Assembly (NCBI RefSeq): GCF_011189575.1
Contig: NZ_PUJW01000006.1
Span: 62,001-126,000 of the forward strand
Reading direction: 5' to 3'
Length of the DNA stretch: 64,000 bases
Source of the DNA: Photorhabdus cinerea
Lineage (GTDB): Bacteria; Pseudomonadota; Gammaproteobacteria; Enterobacterales; Enterobacteriaceae
Part shown: piece after piece, positions 18,105-28,455 of the stretch
Layout: every line of letters starts with the position of its first letter
Position numbering within the stretch: the first letter of the stretch is position 1
The notes under the pieces: model-generated
What the model saw: only the letters and a program-made list of their open reading frames with translations
Database searches by the model: none
Told to the model about the DNA's origin: nothing
Position numbers and translations under genes: made by a program

Positions 18105-19526
18105 ATGACTGTGATAATAACCAATGAAAGCCATTGGAGAGATTTGTTCTCCGGTAAAAATGCGGCCAGTGCTTTGGCGTTATCGTTGGGAGTTGCGTTA
18201 CACGCGATTAATATTTTAATTGCAACAACTATCTTACCTTCCGTTGTACAGGATATTGGTGGCCTGAACCTTTATGCTTGGAATACGACTCTGTTCGTCG
18301 TCGCTTCTATTATTGGTTCTGTCTTATCTGCACGTTTGCTTAATTCACAGGGTTCGCGTAATGCTTATCTGGTTGCGGCGCTGTTATTCTTTTTTGGCAG
18401 TTTATTATGTGCGCTTGCGCCAACGATGGAAGTGATGCTGATTGGGCGAACTGTCCAGGGCTTTGGTGGAGGACTGTTGTTTGCACTCTCCTATGCGTTG
18501 ATCAATCTGGTATTTGAACAGGCGCTTTGGCCTCGAGCAATGGCGTTGATATCTGGAATGTGGGGTGTTGCGACGTTGGTTGGTCCCGCCGTGGGTGGGA
18601 TCTTTGCTGAGATGCATGCCTGGCGTTATGCCTTTGGCATCATGTTGCCAATAATGTTGTTGTATGCGGTTTTCACTTACTTAATTTTGCCCAAAGGTAA
18701 ACCAAAGGGTCAGAATAAAGCAGCATTGCCACTGGTGCAGTTAGTTTTATTAGCGGGGGCGGTATTGATAGTTTCTGCTGGCAGCGTATCTGAAAGTGTG
18801 AAGCTGAATTTTGCGGGAATTATGCTGGCATTAGTTCTGATAATATTACTAATTTGCTATGAACGTCGTTCAGTAATACGTTTGTTACCTCATGGTGCAT
18901 TACATTTGGGTTCACCTCATGCGGTGCTATTTGCCACTATTTCATTGTTGGTGGTTGGCATGACCAGTGAAGTATTTATCCCATATTTCTTGCAAATATT
19001 GCATGGTCAATCACCGTTGGTTTCCGGTTATATGGCCGCGGCAATGGCAGCAGGTTGGACTGTTGCAGAGATAATTAGTGCAGGCTGGCGTGGAGCGGGT
19101 ATTCGCCGGGCAATTATCAGTGGGCCGATATTCGTACTGATAGGTATGTTAATTCTGTCTTTGATGTTATCACATCCCTCAGTTGGACATTGGCAAGTGA
19201 TGATACCTATTGTGATTGCACTGACTTTAGTGGGATTTGGTATCGGTTTTGGTTGGCCGCATTTGTTAACTCGCATCTTACAGATATCGTCAGATGCCGA
19301 TAAAGATATCGCTGGCGCTTCAATTACAACGGTGCAGTTATTTGCTACAGCTTTTGGATCAGCATTGGCGGGTATGGTAGTGAACCTTTCAGGGCTTAAC
19401 GAACCCGGTGGTGTAGCAGGTGCCGCTTCTGCTGCACACTGGTTGTTCCTGATATTTGCTATCGCACCATTATTAGCGTTGTTTACTGCGTGGAGATCGG
19501 CGAAGATTGGGCCGGTAGTTGGATAA
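18105..19526 (+). CDS. MFS exporter of the 14-helix DHA2 type
   Basis: 473 residues, strongly hydrophobic with about 14 helices. [20 protein letters not shown] is motif B and [18 protein letters not shown] is the antiporter motif C, as in EmrB/QacA-like drug-proton antiporters. It is transcribed divergently from a Cys-rich regulator and is probably controlled by it. The substrate is unknown. Confidence 0.8.
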   Translation: MTVIITNESHWRDLFSGKNAASALALSLGVALHAINILIATTILPSVVQDIGGLNLYAWNTTLFVVASIIGSVLSARLLNSQGSRNAYLVAALLFFFGSLLCALAPTMEVMLIGRTVQGFGGGLLFALSYALINLVFEQALWPRAMALISGMWGVATLVGPAVGGIFAEMHAWRYAFGIMLPIMLLYAVFTYLILPKGKPKGQNKAALPLVQLVLLAGAVLIVSAGSVSESVKLNFAGIMLALVLIILLICYERRSVIRLLPHGALHLGSPHAVLFATISLLVVGMTSEVFIPYFLQILHGQSPLVSGYMAAAMAAGWTVAEIISAGWRGAGIRRAIISGPIFVLIGMLILSLMLSHPSVGHWQVMIPIVIALTLVGFGIGFGWPHLLTRILQISSDADKDIAGASITTVQLFATAFGSALAGMVVNLSGLNEPGGVAGAASAAHWLFLIFAIAPLLALFTAWRSAKIGPVVG

Positions 19527-19539
19527 TCTTGTTAAAGTG

Positions 19540-19767
19540 ATGGAGTCCATTGCAGTATTAAAAGCTTGTATACCCGCCAGAGCTGCGCTGGCTGAGCTTA
19601 AGCAAGCTGGTGAATTGTTGCCTAATCAGGGGTTACTTATTAACTTGGCGGCCACTATGCATGAATACAGCTATTGAAGTTTGTAGCCGACTAAAGCTAC
19701 TGATATGAATATTCGCAAAGTTCCCGGTACAACGCTTAGTAATCAGGCAACTGGTGAAATTATTTAT
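19540..19767 (+). pseudogene. Fic-family protein remnant (internally deleted N-terminal parts)
   Basis: The frame from 19540 reads [20 protein letters not shown] and NQGLLINL, the N-terminal helix of the larger Fic proteins. It breaks near 19645. From 19659 another frame gives [20 protein letters not shown] and PGTTLSNQATGEIIY, the block just before the Fic core. The parts in between, and the HPFxDGNGR motif that should follow, are missing. Only fragments of a protein of roughly 370 residues remain. Confidence 0.75.
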
Positions 19768-19908
19768 GGTAACGAAGAGCGCTGTCCGCTTATTACCATC
19801 ATTAAAAGTATGCCCGCGAGCGATTGCCTCTACCATCTGAGCGCTCAGCAAACCATTTATCCATGTTCGGATCTGTATGTCTGTAGTTTTCCTATATATC
19901 CACTTGCT
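19720..19908 (-). pseudogene. Doc/Fic-fold remnant on the opposite strand
   Basis: On the minus strand, MVEAIARGHTFNDGNKRTAL contains the Doc-type active motif H-x-F-x-D-G-N-K-R-T-A (around 19770-19820). The usual upstream half of Doc is not recognisable, and the frame ends inside the antisense of the Fic remnant. No Phd antitoxin is next to it. It looks like a broken doc gene joined tail-to-tail with the Fic fragment. Confidence 0.65.
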
Positions 19909-20225
19909 CCGAGATGTACTTAAAACCTAGTAAGTACAGTTTAAGTACAACACAAAAGTGCGCTGTATAAGACTTTAGGGCATTTAAGAGCCCGTATTTA
20001 CATGGGCTTGTAATTAGTCATAAGACATTTGAGTCTGTATGGAAACTTACTCAGTATCCTGAATATGCTCATTGTATTTTTTATTTGACTGATATTAAAT
20101 GGTTTTTTTATCTTTATTTGGTACGTCAACTTGGTACATGAAACCAATACTATTAGTTGATCATAAAAAGCGATTAGGTTATAAGTTAAGATATTCTTAT
20201 GAGAATCTTCTTGGTGAGGTTATAT
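19909..20225. other. intergenic stretch with a TTTAAGTACA repeat cluster
   Basis: An inverted repeat TGTACTTAAA (19915-19924) / TTTAAGTACA (19940-19949) surrounds a further TAAGTACA (19931-19938). No gene is visible. It may be a regulator site or a leftover junction of a mobile element. GGTGAGG at 20213-20219 is the RBS of the next gene. Confidence 0.4.
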
Positions 20226-21176
20226 ATGTCTATTGATGTCGCGTTCTCTATTGAAATCGAAGACTTTCTTGATGCTGACAGAGCTTATGAGTTTTTTTGG
20301 GCAGGTAAAATTACAGATAAAAAAGCATTTTTATGCCCTGGTGAAAACTGCATGGCACAAGTGACATGCGCAAATTTAGATGAAGAATCACAAAACATGA
20401 AAGTGGTGCCTCATTTCAGAGTTTATGGTAAGCACGATGAACAATGTGAAATATTTAGGAAGGTACCACTTAAGATTACAGAGTTGATTGTATCCGCTCA
20501 AGCCGCTGAAAAAAAATCTGTTGATCTATCTGTAGTGGATACTTTTTCTCTCAAAAGACCGGATTCATATTATGAATCGAAAAATTCCAATCGGGATAAT
20601 ATTGAAAAAAGCGTCTTGGAAAGGAAAAGGTATATAACAAAAAACACATCATATAATTTAAAACAAATCGGCACTATAGGTAAATTATATTCAGTAAGGA
20701 CAATCGTCGGTAGGTATCTTCGGTATATTTCCGATGATTCATTAAAAAATAGAAGAATAAACGTGAAAGGTCAAGATATTCCCTACTCATCATTTTTAAA
20801 GAGCGTTTGGGAGCAAAGTCTCAAGAGCTTACCAGAGTATGACATAGTTTATTATGGATGGGCTTATGTAGATAGATATGAGAAAGGATATAAGATAAAA
20901 TTTAAGAAAGGTTTCAAAGACAATGAAGGAAAAATATTGCAAGCATCGTTTTTTGTTAGTGATAAAATTATTGATAAATACCCTATAAAGAATCTAATGA
21001 TAAGACGCTTAGCAAAAATATCTTCAATGGCTAAGCCCACTGGGTTTGTGTTTATATATGGTAAACCAAAGTATTTTAAATCACCTAAAACAGGTAAAGA
21101 ATATATAAACTTTGATATGTTTAATCTTGACTTTATTGATATAAATAAAGAAAGCCCGCTACCAACAAGAAGATAA
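20226..21176 (+). CDS. protein of unknown function with N-terminal Cys/His cluster
   Basis: 316 residues from the ATG at 20226, chosen because GGTGAGG lies six bases upstream; an ATG at 20199 has no such site. I do not recognise the family. Residues 36-75 hold FLCPGENCMAQVTC, then HFRVYGKHDEQC, a C-x4-C-x5-C...H...H-x3-C pattern that could bind zinc. It faintly recalls the N-terminal zinc region of CoiA-like proteins. The middle is charged and probably helical. The last 100 residues (KGYKIKFKKGF to YINFDMFNLDFIDIN) alternate strands and basic residues, perhaps an OB-like nucleic-acid-binding fold; this is inference. The gene is AT-rich, stands alone beside Fic/Doc debris, and was probably acquired. 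Confidence 0.7.
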   Translation: MSIDVAFSIEIEDFLDADRAYEFFWAGKITDKKAFLCPGENCMAQVTCANLDEESQNMKVVPHFRVYGKHDEQCEIFRKVPLKITELIVSAQAAEKKSVDLSVVDTFSLKRPDSYYESKNSNRDNIEKSVLERKRYITKNTSYNLKQIGTIGKLYSVRTIVGRYLRYISDDSLKNRRINVKGQDIPYSSFLKSVWEQSLKSLPEYDIVYYGWAYVDRYEKGYKIKFKKGFKDNEGKILQASFFVSDKIIDKYPIKNLMIRRLAKISSMAKPTGFVFIYGKPKYFKSPKTGKEYINFDMFNLDFIDINKESPLPTRR

Positions 21177-21808
21177 CAGAATAAAAACTTATTTGTTATT
21201 ATATTTTTGGGTTGCTTATTAAGCAATTATTGTTTTTCTGATTTTTACTTCATATAAACTAGATTTTAATATTGCGTCTGATCAAGATTAAATAATTTAA
21301 CAGGAAAAGTATAGTTAGGAATGATAGGAAAATGATTACACTTATTCCACTTTGTATGAAGCCTAATGAAAACTGCAATACTGCTGTTAATATGGAAAGC
21401 CAGATAGAGAGATTGTCGAAAAATAAAAGTGTATTTAATGAAGCATAATCTGTACTGGTTTTGATTAGTACACTTCAACTCTGGCCGAGAGAGTTTTTTT
21501 ACTCTTTCACGAGTTTTAGCAGGGATAGATCGCCATATGAACCGATCCATATGACGCTATAACTGTAACGGAAACGCCAAACAGGGTGTTTATAATTTTC
21601 TCGTATAGAATATAAACCGTTTCCATCCGATTTTCTTTCGAATCATTAACTGGATTTTATTCCCGCTCTTATTTGTTTATCTGTGAACTTTGGCATTGTG
21701 CAATTTCCAATAATTTAAGGCGGGTACACCTAAGCGAGTTTTAGGTATTTAAGGTATACCCCTTAATCATGTGCTATTGCGAGACTCTATGCAATCTTCT
21801 GAAATAAG
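21177..21808. other. 630-bp intergenic stretch
   Basis: No convincing gene. Only short chance frames and weak inverted repeats, for example GTTTATA / TATAAAC near 21590-21620. In E. coli the corresponding place beside yicC holds dinD; nothing like dinD is visible here. Confidence 0.4.
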
Positions 21809-21842
21809 AAAAGCCAGCAATATCTGTGCGTTACTGGCTTTT
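21801..21842 (-). terminator. terminator of yicC
   Basis: AAAAGCCAG (21809-21817) pairs with CTGGCTTTT (21834-21842). On the minus strand the stem is followed by CTTTTCTTATTTC. It lies about 30 bp beyond the yicC stop. Confidence 0.7.
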
Positions 21843-21869
21843 GGGAATGTGATGAGAGGTTATGAAACG

Positions 21870-22733
21870 CTATTCGATGTTTTGAATCTGCTCTCTCATC
21901 TGCTCAATCAGCACCTTCAATTCAATTGCGGAATTAGTGATATCGGCATTGATGGATTTGGATGCGAGTGTGTTAGATTCGCGGTTGAATTCCTGCATCA
22001 TAAAATCCAGACGGCGGCCAACGGCCTCTTTTTTCTTCAGGATATTGCGGGTTTCTTTGACGTGAGCGTCCAGGCGATCCAATTCTTCTGCTACATCAAG
22101 GCGTTGAGCTAGCAGAACTAACTCCTGTTCAAGACGATTATTTTCAAGCTGTACCTGAGCTTCTTCCAGCTTGGTTTGCAGGCGTTCCCGTTGCCATTGC
22201 ATAATTTCAGGCATCTGCTGGCGAACTTTGCTGACTTCTTCGGTGACAGCATCCAGACGTTGTTCAATCATCGTCTTGAGTGCGGTACCTTCGGTTTCGC
22301 GGCTTTGAATAAAGGCATCCAGTGTTGTATCCAATTCTTTCAACAGTTGGGTACTGATAGCATCCAGATCTTGCTCTTCCGCAGCCATAACGCCTGGCCA
22401 GCGCAGAATATCAACAGGGTTGATTTCACCTTCATGACTCTGTTGTTTGACCCAATTTGCCGCATGCACCAATTGTTTTGCCAAGGTTTCATTTAAGATG
22501 AGTTCTCCCTGAGTGCGTGAGTCCAGTTCAAAACGTAGGTTGCACTCAACTTTTCCGCGAGTCAGACGGGAACGAATACGCTCACGGATCACCGGTTCTA
22601 AACTTCTGAATTGTTCTGGCAGGCGGATATAAGTCTCTAAATAACGCTGATTAACGGAACGTAGTTCCCAAGCGGCATTTCCCCATTCACTTTTGATATC
22701 TCGCCGTGCGAAAGCAGTCATACTACGAATCAT
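21870..22733 (-). CDS. yicC: YicC family endoribonuclease
   Basis: 287 residues from the ATG at 22733 (MIRSMTAFARRDIKSEWG), the same length and start as E. coli YicC; a longer frame to 22754 would add seven residues without support. The body is coiled-coil-rich, and the highly conserved C-terminus AVGRRLDFMMQEFNRESNTL is present. YicC has been linked to cleavage of the small RNA RyhB with PNPase. It is divergent from rph, as in E. coli. Confidence 0.93.
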   Translation of the reverse strand: MIRSMTAFARRDIKSEWGNAAWELRSVNQRYLETYIRLPEQFRSLEPVIRERIRSRLTRGKVECNLRFELDSRTQGELILNETLAKQLVHAANWVKQQSHEGEINPVDILRWPGVMAAEEQDLDAISTQLLKELDTTLDAFIQSRETEGTALKTMIEQRLDAVTEEVSKVRQQMPEIMQWQRERLQTKLEEAQVQLENNRLEQELVLLAQRLDVAEELDRLDAHVKETRNILKKKEAVGRRLDFMMQEFNRESNTLASKSINADITNSAIELKVLIEQMREQIQNIE

Positions 22734-22792
22734 GATTCGTTCCCATTTAAACAAAAGATTAAGGGATTATAACGCTCGTCGTAGATGTAGGA

Positions 22793-22821
22793 TAGGCATT
22801 AGACCCATTAGGCCGTATAAT
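22793..22821 (+). promoter_or_regulatory. probable rph-pyrE promoter
   Basis: TAGGCA (22793-22798), 17 bp, then TATAAT (22816-22821), 37 bp before the rph ATG. Confidence 0.5.
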
Positions 22822-22858
22822 GCGCCCCCAATAATGATTTAACAACGGAGATAACACT

Positions 22859-23572
22859 ATGCGCCCAGCAGGAAGAGCGGCAGAGCAAGTGCGTCCTATC
22901 ACTATAACTCGTCATTACACTAAACACGCGGAAGGCTCGGTTCTGGTGGAGTTTGGAGATACCAAGGTGTTATGTAATGCATCCGTTGAAGAAGGTGTTC
23001 CCCGTTTCTTGAAAGGTCAAGGACAGGGTTGGGTTACGGCTGAGTATGGCATGTTACCGCGCTCTACCCACAGCCGAAATGCTCGTGAAGCAGCGAGAGG
23101 CAAACAGGGAGGACGTACAATGGAAATCCAGCGTCTGATTGCCCGTTCACTGCGTGCCGCTGTTGATCTGAAAAAATTGGGTGAATATACCATTACTCTG
23201 GATTGTGATGTCATTCAGGCTGATGGGGGTACCCGTACTGCTTCTATTACTGGTGCTTGTGTAGCGCTGGTTGATGCGCTGAATAAAATGGTTGAAGCAG
23301 GCAAATTGAAAGAGAATCCGCTGAAATCAATGGTTGCTGCGGTTTCTGTTGGTATCGTGGAGAGCGAAGGTCGTTGCGATTTGGAATATGTGGAAGATTC
23401 AGCGGCTGAAACTGATATGAACGTTGTGATGATGGAAGATGGTCGGATGATTGAAGTGCAAGGTACTGCGGAAGGCGAGCCATTCAGTCATGATGAGTTG
23501 TTGTCCTTATTGTCCCTTGCTAAAGGGGGACTAGAGACCATTTTTGCAGCGCAGAGAACTGCTTTAAAATAA
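22859..23572 (+). CDS. rph: ribonuclease PH
   Basis: Phosphorolytic 3'-5' exoribonuclease that trims tRNA 3' ends. 237 residues, full length with the conserved C-terminal helix; E. coli K-12 by contrast carries a frameshifted rph. [20 protein letters not shown] at the start and [20 protein letters not shown] at the phosphate/metal site are typical. It is the first gene of the rph-pyrE operon, and its translation is expected to set attenuation of pyrE. Confidence 0.96.
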   Translation: MRPAGRAAEQVRPITITRHYTKHAEGSVLVEFGDTKVLCNASVEEGVPRFLKGQGQGWVTAEYGMLPRSTHSRNAREAARGKQGGRTMEIQRLIARSLRAAVDLKKLGEYTITLDCDVIQADGGTRTASITGACVALVDALNKMVEAGKLKENPLKSMVAAVSVGIVESEGRCDLEYVEDSAAETDMNVVMMEDGRMIEVQGTAEGEPFSHDELLSLLSLAKGGLETIFAAQRTALK

Positions 23573-23583
23573 TTCAGTTGATC

Positions 23584-23609
23584 AAGGTGACGTAAAAGTC
23601 GCCTTTTTT
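23584..23609 (+). terminator. pyrE attenuator
   Basis: AAGGTGAC / GTCGCCTT stem with a GTAAAA loop followed by a U-run, just after the rph stop and before pyrE. In E. coli the matching hairpin attenuates pyrE when UTP is plentiful and translation of rph lags. The position and form are the same here. Confidence 0.88.
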
Positions 23610-23670
23610 GTGCCTGTTGTATGCTGTTGTATGGCGGATAATTAGAGCTAAGTAGAGAGGAGAGACACCA

Positions 23671-24312
23671 ATGAAAGCCTATCAGCGCGAATTTATCGAG
23701 CTTGCGTTAAAAAAACAGGTATTAAAGTTTGGGGAATTTACCCTGAAATCAGGACGAAAAAGCCCGTATTTCTTTAATGCCGGGCTGTTTAATACCGGGC
23801 GTGATTTGGCGTTAATCGGGCGTTTTTATGCGGCAGCATTGTTGGATAGTGGTATTCAATGTGATTTGTTGTTCGGACCTGCTTACAAAGGTATCCCAAT
23901 CGCAACAACAACGGCGGTTGCACTGGCAGAGCGCCATGATATTGATATGCCATATTGTTTTAACCGCAAGGAAGCTAAAGATCATGGTGAAGGTGGGACT
24001 TTAGTCGGTAGTCCACTTAAAGGCAATGTCGTATTGGTTGATGATGTTATTACTGCGGGCACGGCTATCCGTGAATCTATGGAAATTATTAAGCAGCATA
24101 GTGCGACTCTTGCCGGTGTGATGATTTGTCTTGATCGTCAGGAACGTGGGAATGGTGAAATTTCGGCAATTCAGGAAGTTGAAAGAGATTACAGCTGCAA
24201 AGTGTCTTCCATTATTACCTTGAATGATTTGATTAATTATTTAGGTGGTCAGCCAGAAATGAAAGAGCATTTGGATGCAGTGGAAGCGTATCGTGAGCAG
24301 TATGGTATTTGA
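23671..24312 (+). CDS. pyrE: orotate phosphoribosyltransferase
   Basis: Makes orotidine 5'-phosphate from orotate and PRPP in pyrimidine synthesis. 213 residues as in E. coli. The PRPP-binding loop [17 protein letters not shown] is present, and [15 protein letters not shown] is the flexible catalytic loop. AGAGAGGAGAGA gives a good RBS. Downstream of rph and its attenuator. Confidence 0.97.
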   Translation: MKAYQREFIELALKKQVLKFGEFTLKSGRKSPYFFNAGLFNTGRDLALIGRFYAAALLDSGIQCDLLFGPAYKGIPIATTTAVALAERHDIDMPYCFNRKEAKDHGEGGTLVGSPLKGNVVLVDDVITAGTAIRESMEIIKQHSATLAGVMICLDRQERGNGEISAIQEVERDYSCKVSSIITLNDLINYLGGQPEMKEHLDAVEAYREQYGI

Positions 24313-24323
24313 TAGTCAGTTTT

Positions 24324-24356
24324 AAAAAAAGCCCTCGCCCAATAACGGGCGGGGTG
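24324..24356 (-). terminator. terminator of slmA
   Basis: GC-rich stem CTCGCCC / GGGCGGG with an AATAAC loop (24334-24352). On the minus strand it runs into GGGCTTTTTTT, a strong U-run. On the plus strand no U-run follows, so it mainly serves slmA. Confidence 0.75.
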
Positions 24357-24370
24357 AGTAGTAGAATAAA

Positions 24371-24970
24371 TCATTGTAACTGAGCCCGTAATAATGGCCA
24401 GCGCGCTTCAAATTCCTGTGTTGGACGATAGTGGAATTCTGAGCGGACAAAGCGTGATAGCATCCCTTCACAAAATGCTAGTAATTGGGCGGCTAACAGC
24501 GACTCATCATAACTGAAACCTTGCCCATCACGTAATTTTTTCTCTTTCAAAACTTGACGGAGCTGTACTTCAATTCGTTCAAACAACTGATTTATACGCT
24601 CTTGTAGCCGGTTTTGTTCAAACATTAGAGCATGGCCTGTCATGATACGAGTCAGCCCCGGGTTTTTTTCTGAGAAACCTAGAATCAGGGCTAATATCAG
24701 GCGAATACGGGCAATGGTATCTTTCTCGTCTTTCAGAATCAGGTTAATCCGTGAAATTAATGAGTCTTCAATAAACTCAATCAGACTGTCAAACATCCGG
24801 GTTTTACTGGGAAAATGCCGGTAGAGTGCGGCTTCGGAAACACCCACATTGGCGGCCAGTTTAGCGGTGGTTATCCGGTGGCTACCATCACTGGACTGTA
24901 ACATATGCGCTAAAGCCTGCAAGATTTCCTCGCGCCTGTTTCTTTTTTTCATATTTTCGTTTTCTGCCAT
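24371..24970 (-). CDS. slmA: nucleoid occlusion factor SlmA
   Basis: TetR-like DNA-binding protein that blocks FtsZ ring assembly over the chromosome. 199 residues from the ATG at 24970 ([20 protein letters not shown]); E. coli SlmA has 198. [20 protein letters not shown] is the helix-turn-helix. The C-terminus [20 protein letters not shown] is conserved. An upstream in-frame ATG at 25000 would add ten unsupported residues. It lies between pyrE and dut as in E. coli. Confidence 0.95.
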   Translation of the reverse strand: MAENENMKKRNRREEILQALAHMLQSSDGSHRITTAKLAANVGVSEAALYRHFPSKTRMFDSLIEFIEDSLISRINLILKDEKDTIARIRLILALILGFSEKNPGLTRIMTGHALMFEQNRLQERINQLFERIEVQLRQVLKEKKLRDGQGFSYDESLLAAQLLAFCEGMLSRFVRSEFHYRPTQEFEARWPLLRAQLQ

Positions 24971-25082
24971 ATCGGATAAGACCCCTGCTAAGAACAGCAA
25001 AACAAACCAATGATCCTTTGCTCAAAGATACTTTGAGCAAAGGATATGATAATGGGTGAACGGTATTAGGTTTTACAGAGAG

Positions 25083-25541
25083 TTATTGGCGACCGGAATG
25101 ACCAAAACCACCGCTGCCTCTTTCGCTGGTTTCAAAATCTTCTACCAGATTAAATTCAGCTTGAATGACAGGTACAAAAACCATTTGAGCGATGCGTTCG
25201 CCTGGTTCGATAGTGAAAACTTTATCACCACGGTTCCAGACAGAAACCATCAGTTGGCCTTGATAATCGGAGTCAATCAAGCCAACCAGATTACCCAAAA
25301 CGACGCCATGTTTATGTCCAAGGCCAGAACGAGGCAGAATAACGGCTGCCAGTTGTTCATCGCCAATATGAATGGCAAGCCCGGTCGGAAGAAGTTCAGT
25401 TTGTCCAGGAGGCAATTCTACCGCCTTATCAAGGCAAGCCCGCAAATCTAAACCGGCAGAACCAGGAGTGGCATAAGTTGGCAGGGGAAATTCCTTCCCG
25501 ATACGTGGGTCAAGGATTTTAACGTCGATTTTTTTCATCAT
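25083..25541 (-). CDS. dut: deoxyuridine 5'-triphosphate nucleotidohydrolase
   Basis: Trimeric dUTPase that keeps uracil out of DNA. 152 residues with the five dUTPase motifs visible: [38 protein letters not shown], and the C-terminal [12 protein letters not shown]-loop-like arm. Overlaps the end of coaBC by 23 bp, so translation is probably coupled. Confidence 0.97.
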   Translation of the reverse strand: MMKKIDVKILDPRIGKEFPLPTYATPGSAGLDLRACLDKAVELPPGQTELLPTGLAIHIGDEQLAAVILPRSGLGHKHGVVLGNLVGLIDSDYQGQLMVSVWNRGDKVFTIEPGERIAQMVFVPVIQAEFNLVEDFETSERGSGGFGHSGRQ

Positions 25542-26736
25542 AGCGTCTGACTATCTCGTCTAATAAATGGTGGCTGAGTAATAATTTATTACTATGAGGT
25601 AAGCGGATTTCTCCCTCATGCCAGAACAAATGTAATGCATTAGTATCGCTGTTAAAGCCGTGGCCAGTAAGGGATACATCATTCGCACAAATTAGATCCA
25701 AATGTTTTTGGTTCAGTTTTTTGCGTGCGTATTCTTCCACATTCTGGGTTTCTGCTGCAAATCCTACTACAAAAGGGCGGTTTTCTTGCATTGTCGCCAC
25801 ATTAGCAACAATATCCGGGTTTTTAATCAAGGTGAAAGTGACCTCATCACCCTGTTTTTTAATTTTTTCTGTAGCAATTTGTTTAGCGCGGTAATCTGCA
25901 ACGGCAGCACAACCAATAAAAATGTGCTGTGAACCGGCTACTATCTGTGCTTGTTCATTCATTTCTAAGGCACTGGTTACGTCGATTCGCTTGACACCCG
26001 GTGGTGTTGGTAAATGAACAGGGCCTGTGATAAGCGTGACTTCCGCACCGCGTGTCGCGGCAGCTTGGGCGATAGCAAATCCCATTTTGCCGGAGCTGTG
26101 ATTGCTGATAAAACGGACTGGGTCCAGCGCTTCACGAGTTGGCCCAGCGGTAATAGCAAGTTTTAGGTGAGCTAAATCCTGGCTTGCTTGAAAATGTTGT
26201 TCGGCCAGTTCGACAATTGCCATTGGGGACAGCATTCTACCAGGGCCAACGTCACCACAAGCTTGGTTGCCACTGTCTGGGCCCCACAGGAGAACTCCCC
26301 GTTCTTCAAGAATCTTGAGATTATGTTGTGTTGCTTGAGCACGAAACATTTGCTGATTCATCGCAGGAACCGCAGCAATGGGGGCTGAGGAAGCCAGACA
26401 GACAGTTGTTAACAGATCGTTAGCCATACCTGCCACCAAGCGAGCGAGTAAATCCGCAGTAGCAGGGGCAAGGATAATGAGTTCAGCCCATTTGCCAAGT
26501 TCAATGTGCCCCATAGCGGCTTCTGCTGCTGGGTCTAATAGGTCGTCAGAAATGGGGTAACCGGAAACTGCTTGCAATGTCAGTGGGGTAACAAATGCTT
26601 CTGCTGCTGGTGTCATCACTACACGTACCTGCGCACCGCGATCACGCAAACGGCGTATTAACTCGGGAGTTTTGTAAGCGGCTATCCCTCCGCTGATACC
26701 GAGCACAATCTGCTTGCCGGAAAGTCCTGCCATCAT
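25519..26736 (-). CDS. coaBC: bifunctional phosphopantothenoylcysteine decarboxylase / phosphopantothenate-cysteine ligase
   Basis: Two consecutive steps of coenzyme A synthesis. The start is taken at the ATG at 26736 ([20 protein letters not shown]), or one codon later, rather than 26778, because E. coli CoaBC opens the same way. The N-terminal flavin domain has GHIELGKW with the active His, PAMNQQMF and [13 protein letters not shown] with the active Cys. The C-terminal ligase domain begins near residue 190 ([20 protein letters not shown]) and includes AAVADYR and IKKQ for cysteine and CTP binding. Formerly called dfp. Confidence 0.96.
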   Translation of the reverse strand: MMAGLSGKQIVLGISGGIAAYKTPELIRRLRDRGAQVRVVMTPAAEAFVTPLTLQAVSGYPISDDLLDPAAEAAMGHIELGKWAELIILAPATADLLARLVAGMANDLLTTVCLASSAPIAAVPAMNQQMFRAQATQHNLKILEERGVLLWGPDSGNQACGDVGPGRMLSPMAIVELAEQHFQASQDLAHLKLAITAGPTREALDPVRFISNHSSGKMGFAIAQAAATRGAEVTLITGPVHLPTPPGVKRIDVTSALEMNEQAQIVAGSQHIFIGCAAVADYRAKQIATEKIKKQGDEVTFTLIKNPDIVANVATMQENRPFVVGFAAETQNVEEYARKKLNQKHLDLICANDVSLTGHGFNSDTNALHLFWHEGEIRLPHSNKLLLSHHLLDEIVRRYDEKNRR

Positions 26737-26932
26737 GATTGTCCGAATATAAGTTGCAAGGGCTCTGGATTTTATCACAAGAGATTACAGAGTTGAGGAT
26801 AGTCTGAGTTTTGATAGTAAAAAAAGGTAAGTTTGCGAGCGGCTACGCAGCTCTTGATTATGACATTCGCGCTTATTTTTACGGCATGGAATACTGCTTG
26901 TATCAGATGAAACAGAGCCGAGAGATGAATAT

Positions 26933-27625
26933 ATGGAAGTTAATGTTGCTGAAAATACAGAAGAAATATATTCGAATTTAGCTCCTAGAGAAAAATTGCT
27001 GGCGTATGGCTCGGTTTCTCTGACAGATGCTGAGTTACTGGCTATTTTTCTGCGTACCGGAACTAGAGGTCTTCCTGTTTTACGGATGGCTGAATTTCTG
27101 CTGAAAGAGTTTGGGTCTCTATACCATGTACTCTCTGCTGATTATGACACTTTCTGTTCTCATAAAGGAATGGGATTAGCTAAATACGCGCAACTGCAAG
27201 CCATTGCAGAACTGGCAAAGCGTTTTTTCTCCAGCCAGTTCATACATGAAGATATTATGAGTAGCCCAAGTGTAACCAGAGAATATTTGCAAAACTTATT
27301 ATCAGGGCGTGACAGGGAAATATTTGTTGTGTTGTTTCTCAATAATCAAAATAAAGTTATCTGCCATGAGGAGATGTTTAAAGGCACAATCAATAAAGTT
27401 GAAGTTCATCCTCGTGAAATTGTCAGATCGGCGATCAAGGTGAATGCTTCATCCATTATCTTGGCACATAATCATCCATCAGGTCATGCAGAACCCAGCT
27501 TAGCGGATAAGATTGTCACTGATAAAATCATTGATGCCTGTAATCTGGTTGGCATACAGGTACTGGATCATCTTGTTATTGGCCGACAATGTTGTGTCTC
27601 ATTTGCTGAACGGGGATGGATTTAG
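26933..27625 (+). CDS. radC: RadC/JAB-domain protein
   Basis: 230 residues: an N-terminal helix-hairpin-helix-like region ([20 protein letters not shown]) and a C-terminal JAMM/MPN+ metalloprotease-like fold with EVHPREIV and [14 protein letters not shown] supplying His-x-His and Asp. Despite the name, its role in repair is not established. Its place between coaBC and rpmB is the E. coli order. Confidence 0.93.
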   Translation: MEVNVAENTEEIYSNLAPREKLLAYGSVSLTDAELLAIFLRTGTRGLPVLRMAEFLLKEFGSLYHVLSADYDTFCSHKGMGLAKYAQLQAIAELAKRFFSSQFIHEDIMSSPSVTREYLQNLLSGRDREIFVVLFLNNQNKVICHEEMFKGTINKVEVHPREIVRSAIKVNASSIILAHNHPSGHAEPSLADKIVTDKIIDACNLVGIQVLDHLVIGRQCCVSFAERGWI

Positions 27626-27637
27626 TCTAACTTTTTC

Positions 27638-27655
27638 AAGATCCTTGGGGATCTT
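27638..27655 (+). terminator. short hairpin after radC
   Basis: AAGATCC / GGATCTT with a TTGG loop, 13 bp past the radC stop. The U-run is weak (TTTAGTTG), so termination may be partial. Confidence 0.45.
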
Positions 27656-27669
27656 TAGTTGTGCGGGAC

Positions 27670-27698
27670 TTGAGCGTCAGCGATTGAGGGCGTATACT
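27670..27698 (+). promoter_or_regulatory. rpmB-rpmG promoter
   Basis: TTGAGC (27670-27675), exactly 17 bp, then TATACT (27693-27698). GC-rich bases follow the -10 box (ACGCCACC), as is usual for stringently controlled ribosomal promoters. The start would be near 27705, leaving a leader of about 160 nt. Confidence 0.7.
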
Positions 27699-27732
27699 AC
27701 GCCACCTTTGAGGATCTTTGGTTTGGCGAGAA

Positions 27733-27799
27733 GAGCCTATCTCAGCACATTTTCTGAGTAAATGTGAGTCTTTTCAGTAGAATTTGCTGAGATGGGCTC
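27733..27799 (+). promoter_or_regulatory. long hairpin in the rpmB leader
   Basis: GAGCCTATCTCAGCA (27733-27747) pairs with TGCTGAGATGGGCTC (27785-27799), 15 positions with one G-U. Inside, CACATTT (27746-27752) pairs with AAATGTG (27760-27766). The structured element sits wholly in the untranslated leader of rpmB. It may be a target for ribosomal-protein feedback; I know no named element for it. Confidence 0.5.
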
Positions 27800-27844
27800 C
27801 TAAGCCTGACGAGGCGGCCATACCCAATACAAAGCTCGAGCTGA

Positions 27845-28102
<258 letters not shown>

Positions 28103-28110
28103 GGAGCTGA

Positions 28111-28281
<171 letters not shown>

Positions 28282-28298
28282 TTCTGGCTGATTTGATA

Positions 28299-28325
28299 AA
28301 AACCCGGCTTAGGTCGGGTTTTTTG
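28299..28325 (+). terminator. terminator of rpmB-rpmG
   Basis: AAAACCCG / CGGGTTTT stem around GCTTAGGT with an extended U-run; a textbook rho-independent terminator. Confidence 0.92.
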
Positions 28326-28455
28326 TTGTCTGAAGAATTTTAAAACAGATATTCACTCTTTCTTCTCAGCATTTCATATATATCCTGTTATTCGTAGACG
28401 TAAAATGCTGTTTCGCTATACTAACGCCTTCCGGTAGGCTGGATATAGAACTGAA

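Noticed and set aside
21266..21550. 94-codon minus-strand frame left of yicC
   Set aside because: No RBS, irregular composition and no recognisable motif.
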